Of a stretch of 64,000 nucleotides of DNA, positions 47,090 through 55,827 are shown in pieces (position 1 is the stretch's first letter; every line of letters starts with the position of its first letter). This DNA comes from Nonomuraea dietziae (GTDB taxonomy: Bacteria; Actinomycetota; Actinomycetes; Streptosporangiales; Streptosporangiaceae). The position numbers and the translations under genes were made by a program. The stretch is from the NCBI RefSeq assembly GCF_014195505.1, contig NZ_JACIBV010000001.1:5828001-5892000 (forward strand). The letters run 5' to 3'. The notes under the pieces were generated by a model that had not been told where the DNA came from, did no database searches, and saw only the letters and a program-made list of their open reading frames with translations.

Positions 47090-48175
47090 TTACACGTAGC
47101 GTTCGAGGATGCTGGACTCGGCCAGCCTGGACAGCCCTTCGCGGACGCTGCGAGCGCGGGACTCGCCGACGCCGCCCACCGCCTGGAGGTCGTCGATGCT
47201 CGCGGCGAGGAGCTTCTGCAGCCCGCCGAAATGGTCGACCAGCCGGTCGACGACCGTGGCGGGCAGCCTGGGCACCTTGGCCAGCAGGCGGAAGCCTCGC
47301 GGGCTCGCGGGGCTGTCGAGGGTCTCGCTGGCGCCGCGTCCGAGCACCTTCGCCACCGACGACAGGTCGAGCAGCTCGCTGCCCGACAGGGCGTCGAAGC
47401 CCTGCAGCACGTCGGTGACCTTGCGCTTGCCGCGCGCCGCCGAGGAGGGCAGGTAGTCGCGCACGATCAGCTCGCGGTCGGAGTCGACCCCCGCCACCAG
47501 CTCGTCGAGCTGGAGGGAGAGCAGCCGCCCGTCGGTGCCGAGCTCGACGACGTAGCCCTGGATCTCCTCGGAGATCCTGCGCACCATCTCGAGGCGCTGC
47601 GCGACGGCGGCGACGTCGCGGACGGTGACGAGGTCCTCGATCTCGAGGGCGGACAGGGTGCCCGAGACCTCGTCGAGCCTGTGCTTGTAGCGCTCGAGCG
47701 TGGCCAGGGCCTGGTTGGCCTTGGACAGGATCGCCGCCGACTCCTCCAGCACATAGCGGATGCCGTCGAGATACAGGGCGATGATGCGCATCGACTTGCT
47801 GATCGCGATGATCGGGAAGCCGGTCTGCCTGGCGACGCGCTGCGCCGTGCGGTGCCTGGTGCCTGACTCGTCGGTCGAGATGGAGGGATCGGGCACGAGG
47901 TGAACGGCCGCGCGCACGATCTTGTGGTCGCCTGAGTGCAGCACGATGGCGCCGTCCATCTTGGCCAGCTCGCGCAGCCGCGTGGCGGAGAACTCCACGT
48001 CGAGCTCGAACCCGCCGCTGCACAGCTCCTCGACCACGCTGTCGTAGCCCAGCACGATGAGACCGCCGGTCTGGCCGCGCAGGATGCGCTCCAGGCCGTC
48101 TCTCAGTGCCGTGCCCGGAGCGACCGAGGCAAGGGCCGTGCGACGACGGTCGTCGAGACTCCTGTCGTTTGCCAC
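47090..48175 (-). CDS. disA: diadenylate cyclase DisA (DNA integrity scanning protein)
   Basis: Makes c-di-AMP from two ATP and scans DNA for branched structures. 361 residues: N-terminal DAC domain with DGA at residues 74-76 (AKMDGAIVLHSG) and RHR at 107-109 (DESGTRHRTAQRV), a helical spine, and a C-terminal helix-hairpin-helix (LQAVGGVGESRARSVREGLSRL). GTG 48175 starts MANDRSLDDRR. It lies next to radA, as in many bacteria where RadA inhibits DisA. The c-di-AMP riboswitch at 36.7 kb is a likely downstream target. Confidence 0.97.
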   Translation of the reverse strand: MANDRSLDDRRRTALASVAPGTALRDGLERILRGQTGGLIVLGYDSVVEELCSGGFELDVEFSATRLRELAKMDGAIVLHSGDHKIVRAAVHLVPDPSISTDESGTRHRTAQRVARQTGFPIIAISKSMRIIALYLDGIRYVLEESAAILSKANQALATLERYKHRLDEVSGTLSALEIEDLVTVRDVAAVAQRLEMVRRISEEIQGYVVELGTDGRLLSLQLDELVAGVDSDRELIVRDYLPSSAARGKRKVTDVLQGFDALSGSELLDLSSVAKVLGRGASETLDSPASPRGFRLLAKVPRLPATVVDRLVDHFGGLQKLLAASIDDLQAVGGVGESRARSVREGLSRLAESSILERYV

Positions 48176-48256
48176 CTGACCCCCGTGTCCTAGTCAAATC
48201 CCAGCTTACCGGCCGACCCCCGGCGCCCGCCGCTGAAGCTTTCCTTCTCCATCGTC

Positions 48257-48271
48257 TACGGCAAGCCAACG
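48257..48271 (+). repeat. second copy of TACGGCAAGCCAACG
   Basis: Exact 15-base match to 43332-43346, at the end of the 43-bp tandem repeat. It lies in the 196-base gap between disA and radA. Confidence 0.6.
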
Positions 48272-48371
48272 ATAGGCCAAGGAAGGCCCAAGGCCGGCCC
48301 CCGTCCATCACGCTACTGCGGGCCCACGTGGCGGGGCGCCGTTACGGCGGCTTTTCCTGAGGAAGCCCAGC

Positions 48372-49784
48372 TCAGGTGACGTGAGTAAGCGCGTCCCACA
48401 CGTTCTCGGCCTCCATGACCTCGAACCCGGGCGCGAAGGCGACGGGCCCGACGGGAACAAGGGCGCGCTCCTCGTCGGGACGGCGACGGCCGCCTTCCTC
48501 GAGGGATCCGCGCGGCACCAGGGCCCTCTTGAACCCCAGCCGTGCCGCCTCGGACAGGCGGCGCCGCACGTCGCGCACCGGCCTGAGCTCGCCCGCCAGC
48601 CCCACCTCGCCCAGCGCGATGAGGCCGGAGGGAAGCGGCTTGTCGCCCGCGGCGCTGGCCACCGCGAGCATGACGGAGAGGTCGACCGCGGGATCGGCCA
48701 GCTTGATGCCGCCCACGGTGGCGGTGAAGACGTCGCAGCCGCCGAGGCGCGCGTTGAGCCTGCGTTCGAGCACGGCGAGGATCATCTGCACCCGGAAGGG
48801 ATCGAGCCCCGAGGAGCTGCGGCGCGGCTGCTGGGCCTCGGTGCGGGCGACGAGCGCCTGCACCTCGGCGGGCAGCGGGCGGGTGCCCTCGACGGTGACG
48901 GTGACGCAGGTGCCGGGGACGGGCTCGCTGCGCCGCGAGACGAACAGGCCGCTGGGGTCGGTGATGCCCTCGATGCCGCGTTCGTGCAGGTCGAAGCAGC
49001 CCACTTCGTCGGTGGGGCCGAACCTGTTCTTGATCGCGCGGACCATGCGCAGGCGGGAGTGACGGTCGCCCTCGAAGCTGAGCACGACGTCGACCAGGTG
49101 CTCGAGGGTGCGAGGGCCCGCGATCGAGCCCTCCTTGGTGACGTGGCCGACCAGCACGGTGGCCATGTTGCGCTCCTTGGCCAGCCGTACGAGGTTGGCG
49201 GCGACCTCGCGCACCTGGGTCACGCCGCCGGGGACGCCGGTGGTCTGGGCCGAACCGACGGTCTGCACGGAGTCGACGACGAGCAGCTGCGGCTGCACCT
49301 TCTCCACGTGGGTCATCAGCGCCGACAGCTCGGTCTCGGCGGCGAGGTAGAGGTTGTCGCGGATCGCACCGATGCGGTCGGCGCGCAGGCGGACCTGGGC
49401 GGAGGACTCCTCGCCCGTGACGTAGAGGACCGTGGTGCGCTCGGCGATGCGGGCGGCGGCCTCGAGCAGCAGGGTGGACTTGCCGATGCCGGGCTCGCCC
49501 GCCAGCAGCACGACCGCGCCGGGGACCAGGCCGCCGCCCAGCACGCGGTCGAGCTCGCTCACCCCCGTGGTGCGGGCGGTCGCGATCTCCGCCTTGACGT
49601 CGCCGATCGGGACGGCCGGGCCGCTGGTGGCCCCGGCCTGCACCACGTGGACGCCGGCCCTCGCGCCCTCTTCGTCGACCGTGCCCCACGCCTGGCACTC
49701 GCCGCACCTGCCGACCCACTTGGTGGTGCGCCAGCCGCACTCGGCGCAGCGGTAACCGGGCTTCTGTGCGGTCTTGGGTGCCAT
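48372..49784 (-). CDS. radA: DNA repair protein RadA (Sms)
   Basis: RecA-like ATPase that helps branch migration and processes recombination intermediates. 470 residues: zinc finger Cys13-Cys16-Cys27-Cys30 (YRCAECGWRTTKWVGRCGEC), Walker A GEPGIGKS at 96-103, the RadA motif KNRFG (AIKNRFGPTDEVGCF) near 253, and a C-terminal Lon-like domain. ATG 49784 is chosen over an upstream start at 49814. It is in the order radA-disA on the same strand. Confidence 0.96.
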   Translation of the reverse strand: MAPKTAQKPGYRCAECGWRTTKWVGRCGECQAWGTVDEEGARAGVHVVQAGATSGPAVPIGDVKAEIATARTTGVSELDRVLGGGLVPGAVVLLAGEPGIGKSTLLLEAAARIAERTTVLYVTGEESSAQVRLRADRIGAIRDNLYLAAETELSALMTHVEKVQPQLLVVDSVQTVGSAQTTGVPGGVTQVREVAANLVRLAKERNMATVLVGHVTKEGSIAGPRTLEHLVDVVLSFEGDRHSRLRMVRAIKNRFGPTDEVGCFDLHERGIEGITDPSGLFVSRRSEPVPGTCVTVTVEGTRPLPAEVQALVARTEAQQPRRSSSGLDPFRVQMILAVLERRLNARLGGCDVFTATVGGIKLADPAVDLSVMLAVASAAGDKPLPSGLIALGEVGLAGELRPVRDVRRRLSEAARLGFKRALVPRGSLEEGGRRRPDEERALVPVGPVAFAPGFEVMEAENVWDALTHVT

Positions 49785-49791
49785 GCCGAGC

Positions 49792-49797
49792 AGGCTA
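49792..49797 (-). promoter_or_regulatory. candidate -10 element (TAGCCT) for leaderless radA
   Basis: Minus-strand TAGCCT, seven bases, ATG 49784. No ribosome-binding site. Confidence 0.45.
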
Positions 49798-49856
49798 GCC
49801 TGCGCCGCCGACAATCCGCCGCAGCCCGAGCGCGTCAGGGCAGACGGGCGGGCACG

Positions 49857-50162
49857 TCAGGAGAGGCCGAGCTCGGCCTCCAGCAGGCGCTTGGGCTTGG
49901 CGCCGACGACCTGCTTGACCGGCTCGCCGTTCTCGAACAGCAGCAGCGTGGGGATGCCCATGATGCCGTAGCGGGTCATGATCTCCGGGTTCTCGTCGGT
50001 GTTCAGCTTGCCGATCTTGAGCCCCCGCTCCGCCTCGATCTGCTCGAGGACGGGCGCGACCATCCTGCAGGGGCCGCACCACTCCGCCCAGAAGTCCACC
50101 AGGACGGGCTCGGAGCTCTTGAGCACGAGCTCCTCGAAGTTGTCGGTGGTCAGCTTGATCAT
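49857..50162 (-). CDS. trxA: thioredoxin
   Basis: A 101-residue thioredoxin with the active site WCGPC at residues 28-32 (FWAEWCGPCRMVAP) and the cis-Pro in GIMGIPTLLLF. It reduces protein disulfides in the cytoplasm. ATG 50162 follows GGGAGA and overlaps the stop of the MerR-type gene as ATGA, so the two are translated together. No thioredoxin reductase gene is adjacent. Confidence 0.95.
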   Translation of the reverse strand: MIKLTTDNFEELVLKSSEPVLVDFWAEWCGPCRMVAPVLEQIEAERGLKIGKLNTDENPEIMTRYGIMGIPTLLLFENGEPVKQVVGAKPKRLLEAELGLS

Positions 50163-50533
50163 GATTCTCCCTTGGCGAAGCATCCAGAACAGGTCTGGCC
50201 GAGTTGGCCTGCCACCTCGGCGCGCCGGGCCAGCAGGACGCGGATCTCCTCGTCGATCTCGGCGAGCTTGCGCCGCGAGACGGCCATCGACTCGGCGCAG
50301 GAGGCGCCCGTGGCGTGCCCCGCGCGCAGGCAGTCGACGAACGGTCTTGCGTCCTCCAGCGTGAAGCCGACGGTCAGCAGCGCGCGGATCTCGCTGACGA
50401 GCTCGACGTCCGAAGGGTCGTAGTGGCGGTAGCCGTTGGACTCCCTGCGCGCCTTGATCAGTCCGTGCTGTTCGTAGTAGCGCAGGGAGCGGGCGCTCAC
50501 GCCGGTCAGTTCGGCAAGCTCTCCGATCCGCAT
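50159..50533 (-). CDS. MerR family regulator of the thioredoxin operon
   Basis: A 124-residue MerR protein: HTH MRIGELAELTGVSARSLRYYEQHGLIKARRESNGYRHYD, dimerisation helix, and a Cys-containing C-terminus (VDCLRAGHATGASCAESM and TCSGCF). The final C-x-x-C could sense thiols or bind a metal. Coupling to trxA suggests that it controls the redox operon from its own promoter, which has a long 19-20-base spacer and a dyad, the arrangement MerR activators use. Confidence 0.9.
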   Translation of the reverse strand: MRIGELAELTGVSARSLRYYEQHGLIKARRESNGYRHYDPSDVELVSEIRALLTVGFTLEDARPFVDCLRAGHATGASCAESMAVSRRKLAEIDEEIRVLLARRAEVAGQLGQTCSGCFAKGES

Positions 50534-50539
50534 GTCTCC

Positions 50540-50571
50540 ACGCTAAACCCTGACACCGGTGACAAGGTCAA
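50540..50571 (-). promoter_or_regulatory. MerR-type promoter and operator
   Basis: Minus-strand -35 TTGACC (50571-50566) and -10 TTAGCG (50546-50541) or TAGCGT (50545-50540), spacer 19 or 20 bases, longer than the usual 17. A dyad fills the spacer (50568-50547): ACCTTGTCACC facing GGTGTCAGGGT, with 9 of 11 positions paired around the centre CACCGGTG. Confidence 0.7.
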
Positions 50572-50573
50572 GC

Positions 50574-51272
50574 TCAGAAGTAGCGCCAGCGCAGGACGTT
50601 CGGGTAGGGGAGTTCTAATCCGGGGGTCTCGGCGATGGCCTCCTCCGCGACGTCGTGGGCGAACTCGATGCGCAGCACGTCCTCGAGGTCGGCCCTGCGC
50701 TGGAAGACCATGCGAAGGTCGAGCTTGTCGCGCTGCCAGCCCTGTCGCGACCAGAAGTTCTCCACGGCCCTGGCCGAGTAGGAGGGCACCGTGCGCTGGA
50801 ACCAGCGGCCGAAGGCGCCGCGGGTGGCGTCGAGGTCGATGACGAAGGCGGCGCCGCCACGCCGTACGACTCGGGTGAGCTCGCGCAGGCCGGGTTCGCA
50901 GCCGGGGCCGAAGAAGTAGGCCCAGCGCGCGACGGCGACGTCGACGCTCGCGTCGGGCAGCGGCAGGTTCTGGGCGGTGGCCGCGTGGACCTTCACGTTG
51001 GGCAGGCCCGCGCAGCGGCGTCTGGCCAGCTCGACCAGGTCGCCGTGCGGCTCGACGCCCGTCACGCTGGCCGCTGAGGCGGCGAAGATCGGCAGGTGGT
51101 ATCCGGCGCCGCAGCCGATGTCGAGGACGGTCGCGCCGTCCCACGGGCGGATGGCTCGCATGGCCACGTTCGCCCTGCCCTCGGGATCGACCGCGCGGTT
51201 CTCCAACTCGTAGACCTTCGGGGCGTTCCAGATGTTGGGGCTGGGGATCGCCCCGTTCGCTATGCGCGGCAT
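50574..51272 (-). CDS. class I SAM-dependent methyltransferase
   Basis: A 232-residue methyltransferase: MRAIRPWDGATVLDIGCGAGYHLPIFAASAASVTGVEPHGDLVELARRR contains motif I VLDIGCGAGYH, followed by NLPLPDASVDVAVARWAYFFG and ELTRVVRRGGAAFVIDLD. It resembles UbiE-like small-molecule methyltransferases. ATG 51272 has no ribosome-binding site. It is divergent from the TIM-barrel gene with only 39 bases between the starts. Substrate unknown. Confidence 0.88.
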   Translation of the reverse strand: MPRIANGAIPSPNIWNAPKVYELENRAVDPEGRANVAMRAIRPWDGATVLDIGCGAGYHLPIFAASAASVTGVEPHGDLVELARRRCAGLPNVKVHAATAQNLPLPDASVDVAVARWAYFFGPGCEPGLRELTRVVRRGGAAFVIDLDATRGAFGRWFQRTVPSYSARAVENFWSRQGWQRDKLDLRMVFQRRADLEDVLRIEFAHDVAEEAIAETPGLELPYPNVLRWRYF

Positions 51273-51278
51273 GGTTCA

Positions 51279-51284
51279 ACGGTA
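51279..51284 (-). promoter_or_regulatory. candidate -10 element (TACCGT) for leaderless methyltransferase gene
   Basis: Minus-strand TACCGT, six bases, ATG 51272. Confidence 0.45.
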
Positions 51285-51299
51285 CGAGGTCCGGCGGCA

Positions 51300-51305
51300 T
51301 ACGCT
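51300..51305 (+). promoter_or_regulatory. candidate -10 element (TACGCT) for leaderless TIM-barrel gene
   Basis: TACGCT, six bases, GTG 51312. With the opposing -10 at 51279-51284, two promoters face away from each other in 39 bases and must overlap in their upstream parts. Confidence 0.45.
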
Positions 51306-51311
51306 GGCAGC

Positions 51312-52121
51312 GTGGCAGATGTCATCCGCGTGCCCAATGCGAAGATCGCATTGTCCACGGCTTCGGTATATCCGGAACGCACTCCGGACGCCTTCGAGCT
51401 GGCCGCGCGCCTCGGCTACGACGGCGTCGAGATCATGGTGGGGGCAGATCCAGTCAGCCAGGACATCGACGTGATCGAACGGCTGTCCGGCCACTACGGC
51501 GTGCCCGTCCTCGCGATCCACGCCCCCTGCCTGCTGGTCACCCAGCGCGTGTGGGGCCGCGACCCGTGGGCCAAGCTGCTCAAGGCCCAGAAGGCGGCCG
51601 AGCGGCTCGGCGCGCGCACCGTCGTGGTGCACCCGCCCTTCCGCTGGCAGCGCGACTACGCGCGTGACTTCGAGGACGGCCTGGCGAGGATGCGCGAGGA
51701 GACCGACGTGATCTTCGCGGTGGAGAACATGTTCCCGTTGAAGGCGCGCGGCAACGACGTCGTGCCGTACTCACCTGACTGGAACCCGATGGACTACGCC
51801 TTCCCGCAGGTCACGCTCGACCTGTCGCACACGGCCGTCTCGGGCTCCGACGCGATGGAGATGGCGGTCAAGCTCGGCGACAGGCTCTCGCACCTGCACC
51901 TGGCCGACGGCCTCGGGGTGAGCAACAAGGACGAGCACCTGGTGCCGGGCAGGGGCAACCAGCCGTGCGCGGCTGTCCTCGAACGGCTGGCCAACACCGG
52001 GTTCGACGGCCTGGTCGTGCTGGAGGTCAACACGCGCAAGGCGACCAGCCGTACCGAGAGGATCGACGATCTGGCCGAGGGTCTGGCCTTCGCCAGACTG
52101 CATCTGGCGGCGACCCGGTGA
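51312..52121 (+). CDS. sugar phosphate isomerase/epimerase family protein
   Basis: A 269-residue xylose-isomerase-like TIM barrel: KIALSTASVYPERTPDAFELAARLGYDGVEIMV, VLAIHAPCLL, RTVVVHPPFRWQRDYA, IFAVENMFP, VTLDLSHTAVSG, LSHLHLADG and DGLVVLEVNTRK. The His, Glu and Asp residues at strand ends match the metal site of the family. The reaction cannot be named. GTG 51312 is the start. Confidence 0.87.
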   Translation: MADVIRVPNAKIALSTASVYPERTPDAFELAARLGYDGVEIMVGADPVSQDIDVIERLSGHYGVPVLAIHAPCLLVTQRVWGRDPWAKLLKAQKAAERLGARTVVVHPPFRWQRDYARDFEDGLARMREETDVIFAVENMFPLKARGNDVVPYSPDWNPMDYAFPQVTLDLSHTAVSGSDAMEMAVKLGDRLSHLHLADGLGVSNKDEHLVPGRGNQPCAAVLERLANTGFDGLVVLEVNTRKATSRTERIDDLAEGLAFARLHLAATR

Positions 52122-52161
52122 GCGGCGTCTAGATGGTCAATGTGTGGGGCAAAGTGTTCTC

Positions 52162-52968
52162 ATGAGTGTCACTGGCCCCTCTCGCGCGCTTGGCAGGGTG
52201 TTCGACCGGGTCGCCGATGCCTACGACGCCGGCAGGCCCGGCTACCCCGACGAACTGTTCCGCGCGCTGTCGGAGGTCTCGGGCGTACCGCTGGCCGGCG
52301 CGACCGTGGTGGACGTGGGCGCGGGCACCGGCATCTCCAGTCGCGCGCTGCGCGCCCGCGGCGCCAGGGTGGTGGCGGTCGACCCGGGGCGCGAGATGCT
52401 CGCCAGGCTCGTGGCGCGCGCCCGTCCCGCCAGGACGGCGCAGCCCCCTGAGGAAGCACGCGCGGGAAGCGACGGCCTGGCCGCGGTCCAGGGTGACGGG
52501 AACGCCCTGCCGATCAGGGACGGCGGCGCCGACCTGGTGACCTACGCCCAGTCGTGGCACTGGCTCGATCCCGTGGCCTCCGTCGCCGAGGCGAGGAGGG
52601 CCCTGCGGGAGGGAGGCGCGATCGCCGCCTGGTGGAACACGACCGACGCGGGCCAGGCCGACTGGCTGGCCGCCTACGAGGTGCGCCTGGCCGAGTCGTG
52701 CCCCACCTACTGGGGCCCCGCGCTGCCCGAGTGGCGGGTGCCGCAGATCGCCGCCGCCCTGCGGGTCGAGGAGCGCTGGCTGCACTGGACCCGCCTGGTG
52801 GCCGTCGAGGAGTTCCTGCTCGACCTGCGCTCCCACTCCTACATGGCCGCCCTGACCCAGGAGGCCGCCGACGAACTGGTGGCCAGGCAGCGGGCCGAGC
52901 TGATGAGGGTCTTCCCCGACGGCCTGCTCTCCGTGCCGATGCGCGTCTACCTGGCGGTCGGCAGGTGA
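52162..52968 (+). CDS. class I SAM-dependent methyltransferase
   Basis: A 268-residue methyltransferase with VFDRVADAYDAGRPGYPDELF at the start, motif I VVDVGAGTGISSRAL near 50, and DLVTYAQSWHWLDPV near 125, a pattern of small-molecule methyltransferases. ATG 52162 is preferred to the upstream GTG 52144. Its stop overlaps the TetR-family GTG (GTGA), so the regulator is coupled to it. Substrate unknown. Confidence 0.87.
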   Translation: MSVTGPSRALGRVFDRVADAYDAGRPGYPDELFRALSEVSGVPLAGATVVDVGAGTGISSRALRARGARVVAVDPGREMLARLVARARPARTAQPPEEARAGSDGLAAVQGDGNALPIRDGGADLVTYAQSWHWLDPVASVAEARRALREGGAIAAWWNTTDAGQADWLAAYEVRLAESCPTYWGPALPEWRVPQIAAALRVEERWLHWTRLVAVEEFLLDLRSHSYMAALTQEAADELVARQRAELMRVFPDGLLSVPMRVYLAVGR

Positions 52969-53546
52969 CCGTGAAGCGGCGCACGGGACGCAGGCCAGGA
53001 GCGGGCGACACGCGCGGCGAGATCCTCACCGCGGCCAGGCAGGTGTTCGCGGAGAAGGGCTTCGACAAGGCGACGATCCGCGGCATCGCCCGTGCGGCCG
53101 CGGTCGATCCCGCGCTGGTCCACCACTACTTCGAGACCAAGGAAGGCCTGTTCGTCGCGGCCATGCGGCTGCCGATCGATCCGGCCCAGGTGGTGCCGCT
53201 GGTCCTGGAAGGCCCGCGTGAGGAGGTCGGCGAGCGGCTCGTCAGGTTCATCCTGACGGTCACGTCCGACGCCCAGGCCAGGGAGCCGGTGCTCGCGCTG
53301 CTCCGGTCGGCGATGACCAACGAGCAGGTCCTCGGCATGATCAGGGAGTTCATCACCAACGCGCTGCTGTATAAGGTGGCCGACGGGCTCGGCGTGTCGC
53401 ACCTGCGGATGGAGGCGGCCTTCGGCCAGCTCATCGGTGTGGTGCTGGCGCGTTACGTGCTCGCGCTGGAGCCGCTGGCCTCCGCCGATCTCGAGGAATT
53501 GGTGGAGCTGCTCGCGCCGACGGTGCAGCGCTATCTGACTCCGTAG
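52965..53546 (+). CDS. TetR family transcriptional regulator
   Basis: A 193-residue repressor: HTH GDTRGEILTAARQVFAEKGFDKATIRGIARAAAVDPALVHHYFETKEGLF, then the ligand-binding helices, with a TetR_C-like end (LRMEAAFGQLIGVVLARYVLALEPLA). GTG 52965 overlaps the methyltransferase stop. It may control that operon. Ligand unknown. Confidence 0.93.
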   Translation: MTVKRRTGRRPGAGDTRGEILTAARQVFAEKGFDKATIRGIARAAAVDPALVHHYFETKEGLFVAAMRLPIDPAQVVPLVLEGPREEVGERLVRFILTVTSDAQAREPVLALLRSAMTNEQVLGMIREFITNALLYKVADGLGVSHLRMEAAFGQLIGVVLARYVLALEPLASADLEELVELLAPTVQRYLTP

Positions 53547-53624
53547 AGCAATGTTCTAATATGGCCGTATCGGTGGAAAGTTACTCGCCGGTAGGATGGA
53601 CGTACGCCGTCTGTGGGAGGAATC

Positions 53625-55718
53625 GTGCTCTGGGTAGCCATCATCGGGCTCGCGATGACCGTCGCTGCGGTCGCCATGGCGGGCCGTCGAGCGCTGTTCC
53701 TGTTCAAGCTGGCCACGGTCGGCCCTCCGGCGCCCGAGCGGATCGCGTACGCCAAGACGCACGCGGGCGCCGAGGCCAAGGCGCAGCTGGTCGAGGTGTT
53801 CGGCCAGAAGAAGCTGCTGAAGTGGACGCCCTCCGGCGTGGCGCACTTCTTCGTCATGTGGGCCTTCTTCATCCTGCTGACCGTCTACATCGAGGCCTAC
53901 GGCTCGATCATCCAGGGCGCGATCACCGGGCGGCCCAACTTCCACATCCCGCTGATCGGCCAGTGGTCGGTGCTGGGCTTCCTCCAGGACTTCATCGCGG
54001 TCGCCTGTCTGCTCGGCCTCGTGGCGTTCGCGGTGATCAGGATCAGGAACTCGCCCAAGACGCTGGGCCGTAAGTCGCGCTTCTCCGGCTCCCACCTCGG
54101 TGGCGCGTGGCTCGTCCTGTTCATGATCTTCAACATCATCTGGACGCTGTTCCTGGCGCGCGGCGCCGCGGCCGCCAACGGCAACCTTCCCTACGACGGC
54201 GGCGCCTTCGTCTCGCTGGCTCTGGGGAACGTCCTGCCCGCCAGCCCGCTGCTCGAAGAGATCGCCCTGCTCCTGCACATCGGCTTCATGCTGGTGTTCC
54301 TGGTCATCGTGGTGAACTCCAAGCACCTGCACATCTTCACCGCGCCGCTGAACGTGCTGTTCTCCCGGCGCCCCGACGGGCTGGGCGCCGCGCCCGAGAT
54401 GACGGTCGACGGCAAGCCCGTCGACTTCGAGGACGAGGACCTCGACCCCGAGAAGCTCGGCAGGGGCAAGATCGGCGACACGACGTGGAAGGGCTTCCTC
54501 GACTTCTACTCCTGCACCGAGTGCGGCCGCTGCCAGTCGCAGTGTCCCGCGTGGAACACCGACAAGCCGCTGTCGCCGAAGATGCTCATCCTCGACCAGC
54601 GCGACCACGCCTTCAAGGTCGCGCCGTACCTGCTGCAGGGTGATACCAGCCACGCCGACACCGACGTGCTGGCCCTGCTGGAGAAGCCGCTGGTCGGCGA
54701 GGACGGCGTCATCCACCCCGACGTGCTGTGGTCGTGCACCAACTGCGGCGCCTGCGTCGAGCAGTGCCCCGTGGACATCGAGCACATCGACCACATCCTC
54801 GACATGCGCCGCTACCAGGTGATGGTCGAGTCGTCGTTCCCGTCCGAGGCGGGGGTGATGGTGAAGAACCTGGAGAACAAGGGCAACCCGTGGGGCATGT
54901 CCGAGATGAAGCGGGCCGACTGGATCGAGGAGCTCGACTTCGAGGTCACGCTCATCGACGAGAAGATGCCCGAGGACACCGAGTACCTGTTCTGGGTCGG
55001 CTGCGCGGGCGCCCTGGAGGACCGGGCGAAGAAGACCACGAAGGCGGTCGCGGAGCTGCTGCACATCGCCGGCGTGAAGTTCGCGGTGCTCGGCCCCGCC
55101 GAGGCCTGCACCGGTGACCCGGCCCGCCGCCTGGGCATGGAGTTCCTGTTCAACATGCTCGCCCAGCAGAACATCGAGACGCTGAACGAGGCCGGCGTCA
55201 AGAAGATCGTCGCGACCTGCCCGCACTGCTTCAACACCCTCGCCAACGAGTACCCGCAGCTCGGCGGCGCCTACGAGGTCGTGCACCACACGCAGCTGCT
55301 GTCCAAGCTCGTGGACGAGGGCCTGCTCACCCCGATCACCCCGATCGAGGAGAAGATCACCTACCACGACCCGTGCTTCCTCGGCCGCCACAACAAGGTC
55401 TACAGCCAGCCCCGCGACATCATGTCGAAGGTGCCCGGCGTGCAGACGCAGGAGATGCACAGGCACAAGGACAGGGGCTTCTGCTGCGGAGCCGGTGGCG
55501 CGCGCATGTGGATGGAGGAGCGCATCGGCAAGCGCATCAACACCGAGCGCGTGGACGAGGCGCTGACCACGAATCCGGACACCGTCTCCACCGCCTGCCC
55601 GTTCTGCATGGTGATGCTGGGTGACGCGATCAACGAGAAGAAGAACAGCGGCGAGGCCAAGGAGACGCTGGAAGTCGTCGACGTGGCGCAGCTGCTGATC
55701 AAGTCTGTCAAGGGCTGA
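53625..55718 (+). CDS. etfD: iron-sulfur membrane oxidoreductase, EtfD-like
   Basis: A 697-residue protein: about six membrane helices in the first 250 residues (NarI-like heme-type membrane part), two [4Fe-4S] motifs CTECGRCQSQCP (near 297) and CTNCGACVEQCP (near 371), and two CCG domains (EACTGDPARRLG...CPHCFNT; RGFCCGAGGARMWMEER...TACPFCMVML). This is the layout of the M. tuberculosis Rv0338c (EtfD) family, which passes electrons from electron-transfer flavoprotein to menaquinone during beta-oxidation. GTG 53625 has GGGAGG upstream; GTG 53613 is an alternative. TAGGAT at 53592 may be its -10. Confidence 0.88.
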   Translation: MLWVAIIGLAMTVAAVAMAGRRALFLFKLATVGPPAPERIAYAKTHAGAEAKAQLVEVFGQKKLLKWTPSGVAHFFVMWAFFILLTVYIEAYGSIIQGAITGRPNFHIPLIGQWSVLGFLQDFIAVACLLGLVAFAVIRIRNSPKTLGRKSRFSGSHLGGAWLVLFMIFNIIWTLFLARGAAAANGNLPYDGGAFVSLALGNVLPASPLLEEIALLLHIGFMLVFLVIVVNSKHLHIFTAPLNVLFSRRPDGLGAAPEMTVDGKPVDFEDEDLDPEKLGRGKIGDTTWKGFLDFYSCTECGRCQSQCPAWNTDKPLSPKMLILDQRDHAFKVAPYLLQGDTSHADTDVLALLEKPLVGEDGVIHPDVLWSCTNCGACVEQCPVDIEHIDHILDMRRYQVMVESSFPSEAGVMVKNLENKGNPWGMSEMKRADWIEELDFEVTLIDEKMPEDTEYLFWVGCAGALEDRAKKTTKAVAELLHIAGVKFAVLGPAEACTGDPARRLGMEFLFNMLAQQNIETLNEAGVKKIVATCPHCFNTLANEYPQLGGAYEVVHHTQLLSKLVDEGLLTPITPIEEKITYHDPCFLGRHNKVYSQPRDIMSKVPGVQTQEMHRHKDRGFCCGAGGARMWMEERIGKRINTERVDEALTTNPDTVSTACPFCMVMLGDAINEKKNSGEAKETLEVVDVAQLLIKSVKG

Positions 55719-55723
55719 GTCGG

Positions 55724-55752
55724 AAGTCCGCAACACCTGGTGTTGCGGACTT
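55724..55752 (+). terminator. terminator after etfD
   Basis: AAGTCCGCAACA (55724-55735), loop CCTGG, TGTTGCGGACTT (55741-55752), then TCCC. Perfect 12-bp stem. Confidence 0.88.
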
Positions 55753-55827
55753 TCCCATGTCAGACGCGCGACGAAGCCGAAAAGCTTTCTCCACATAACG
55801 GGAAAATCACGGTAACCTCAACGTCGC

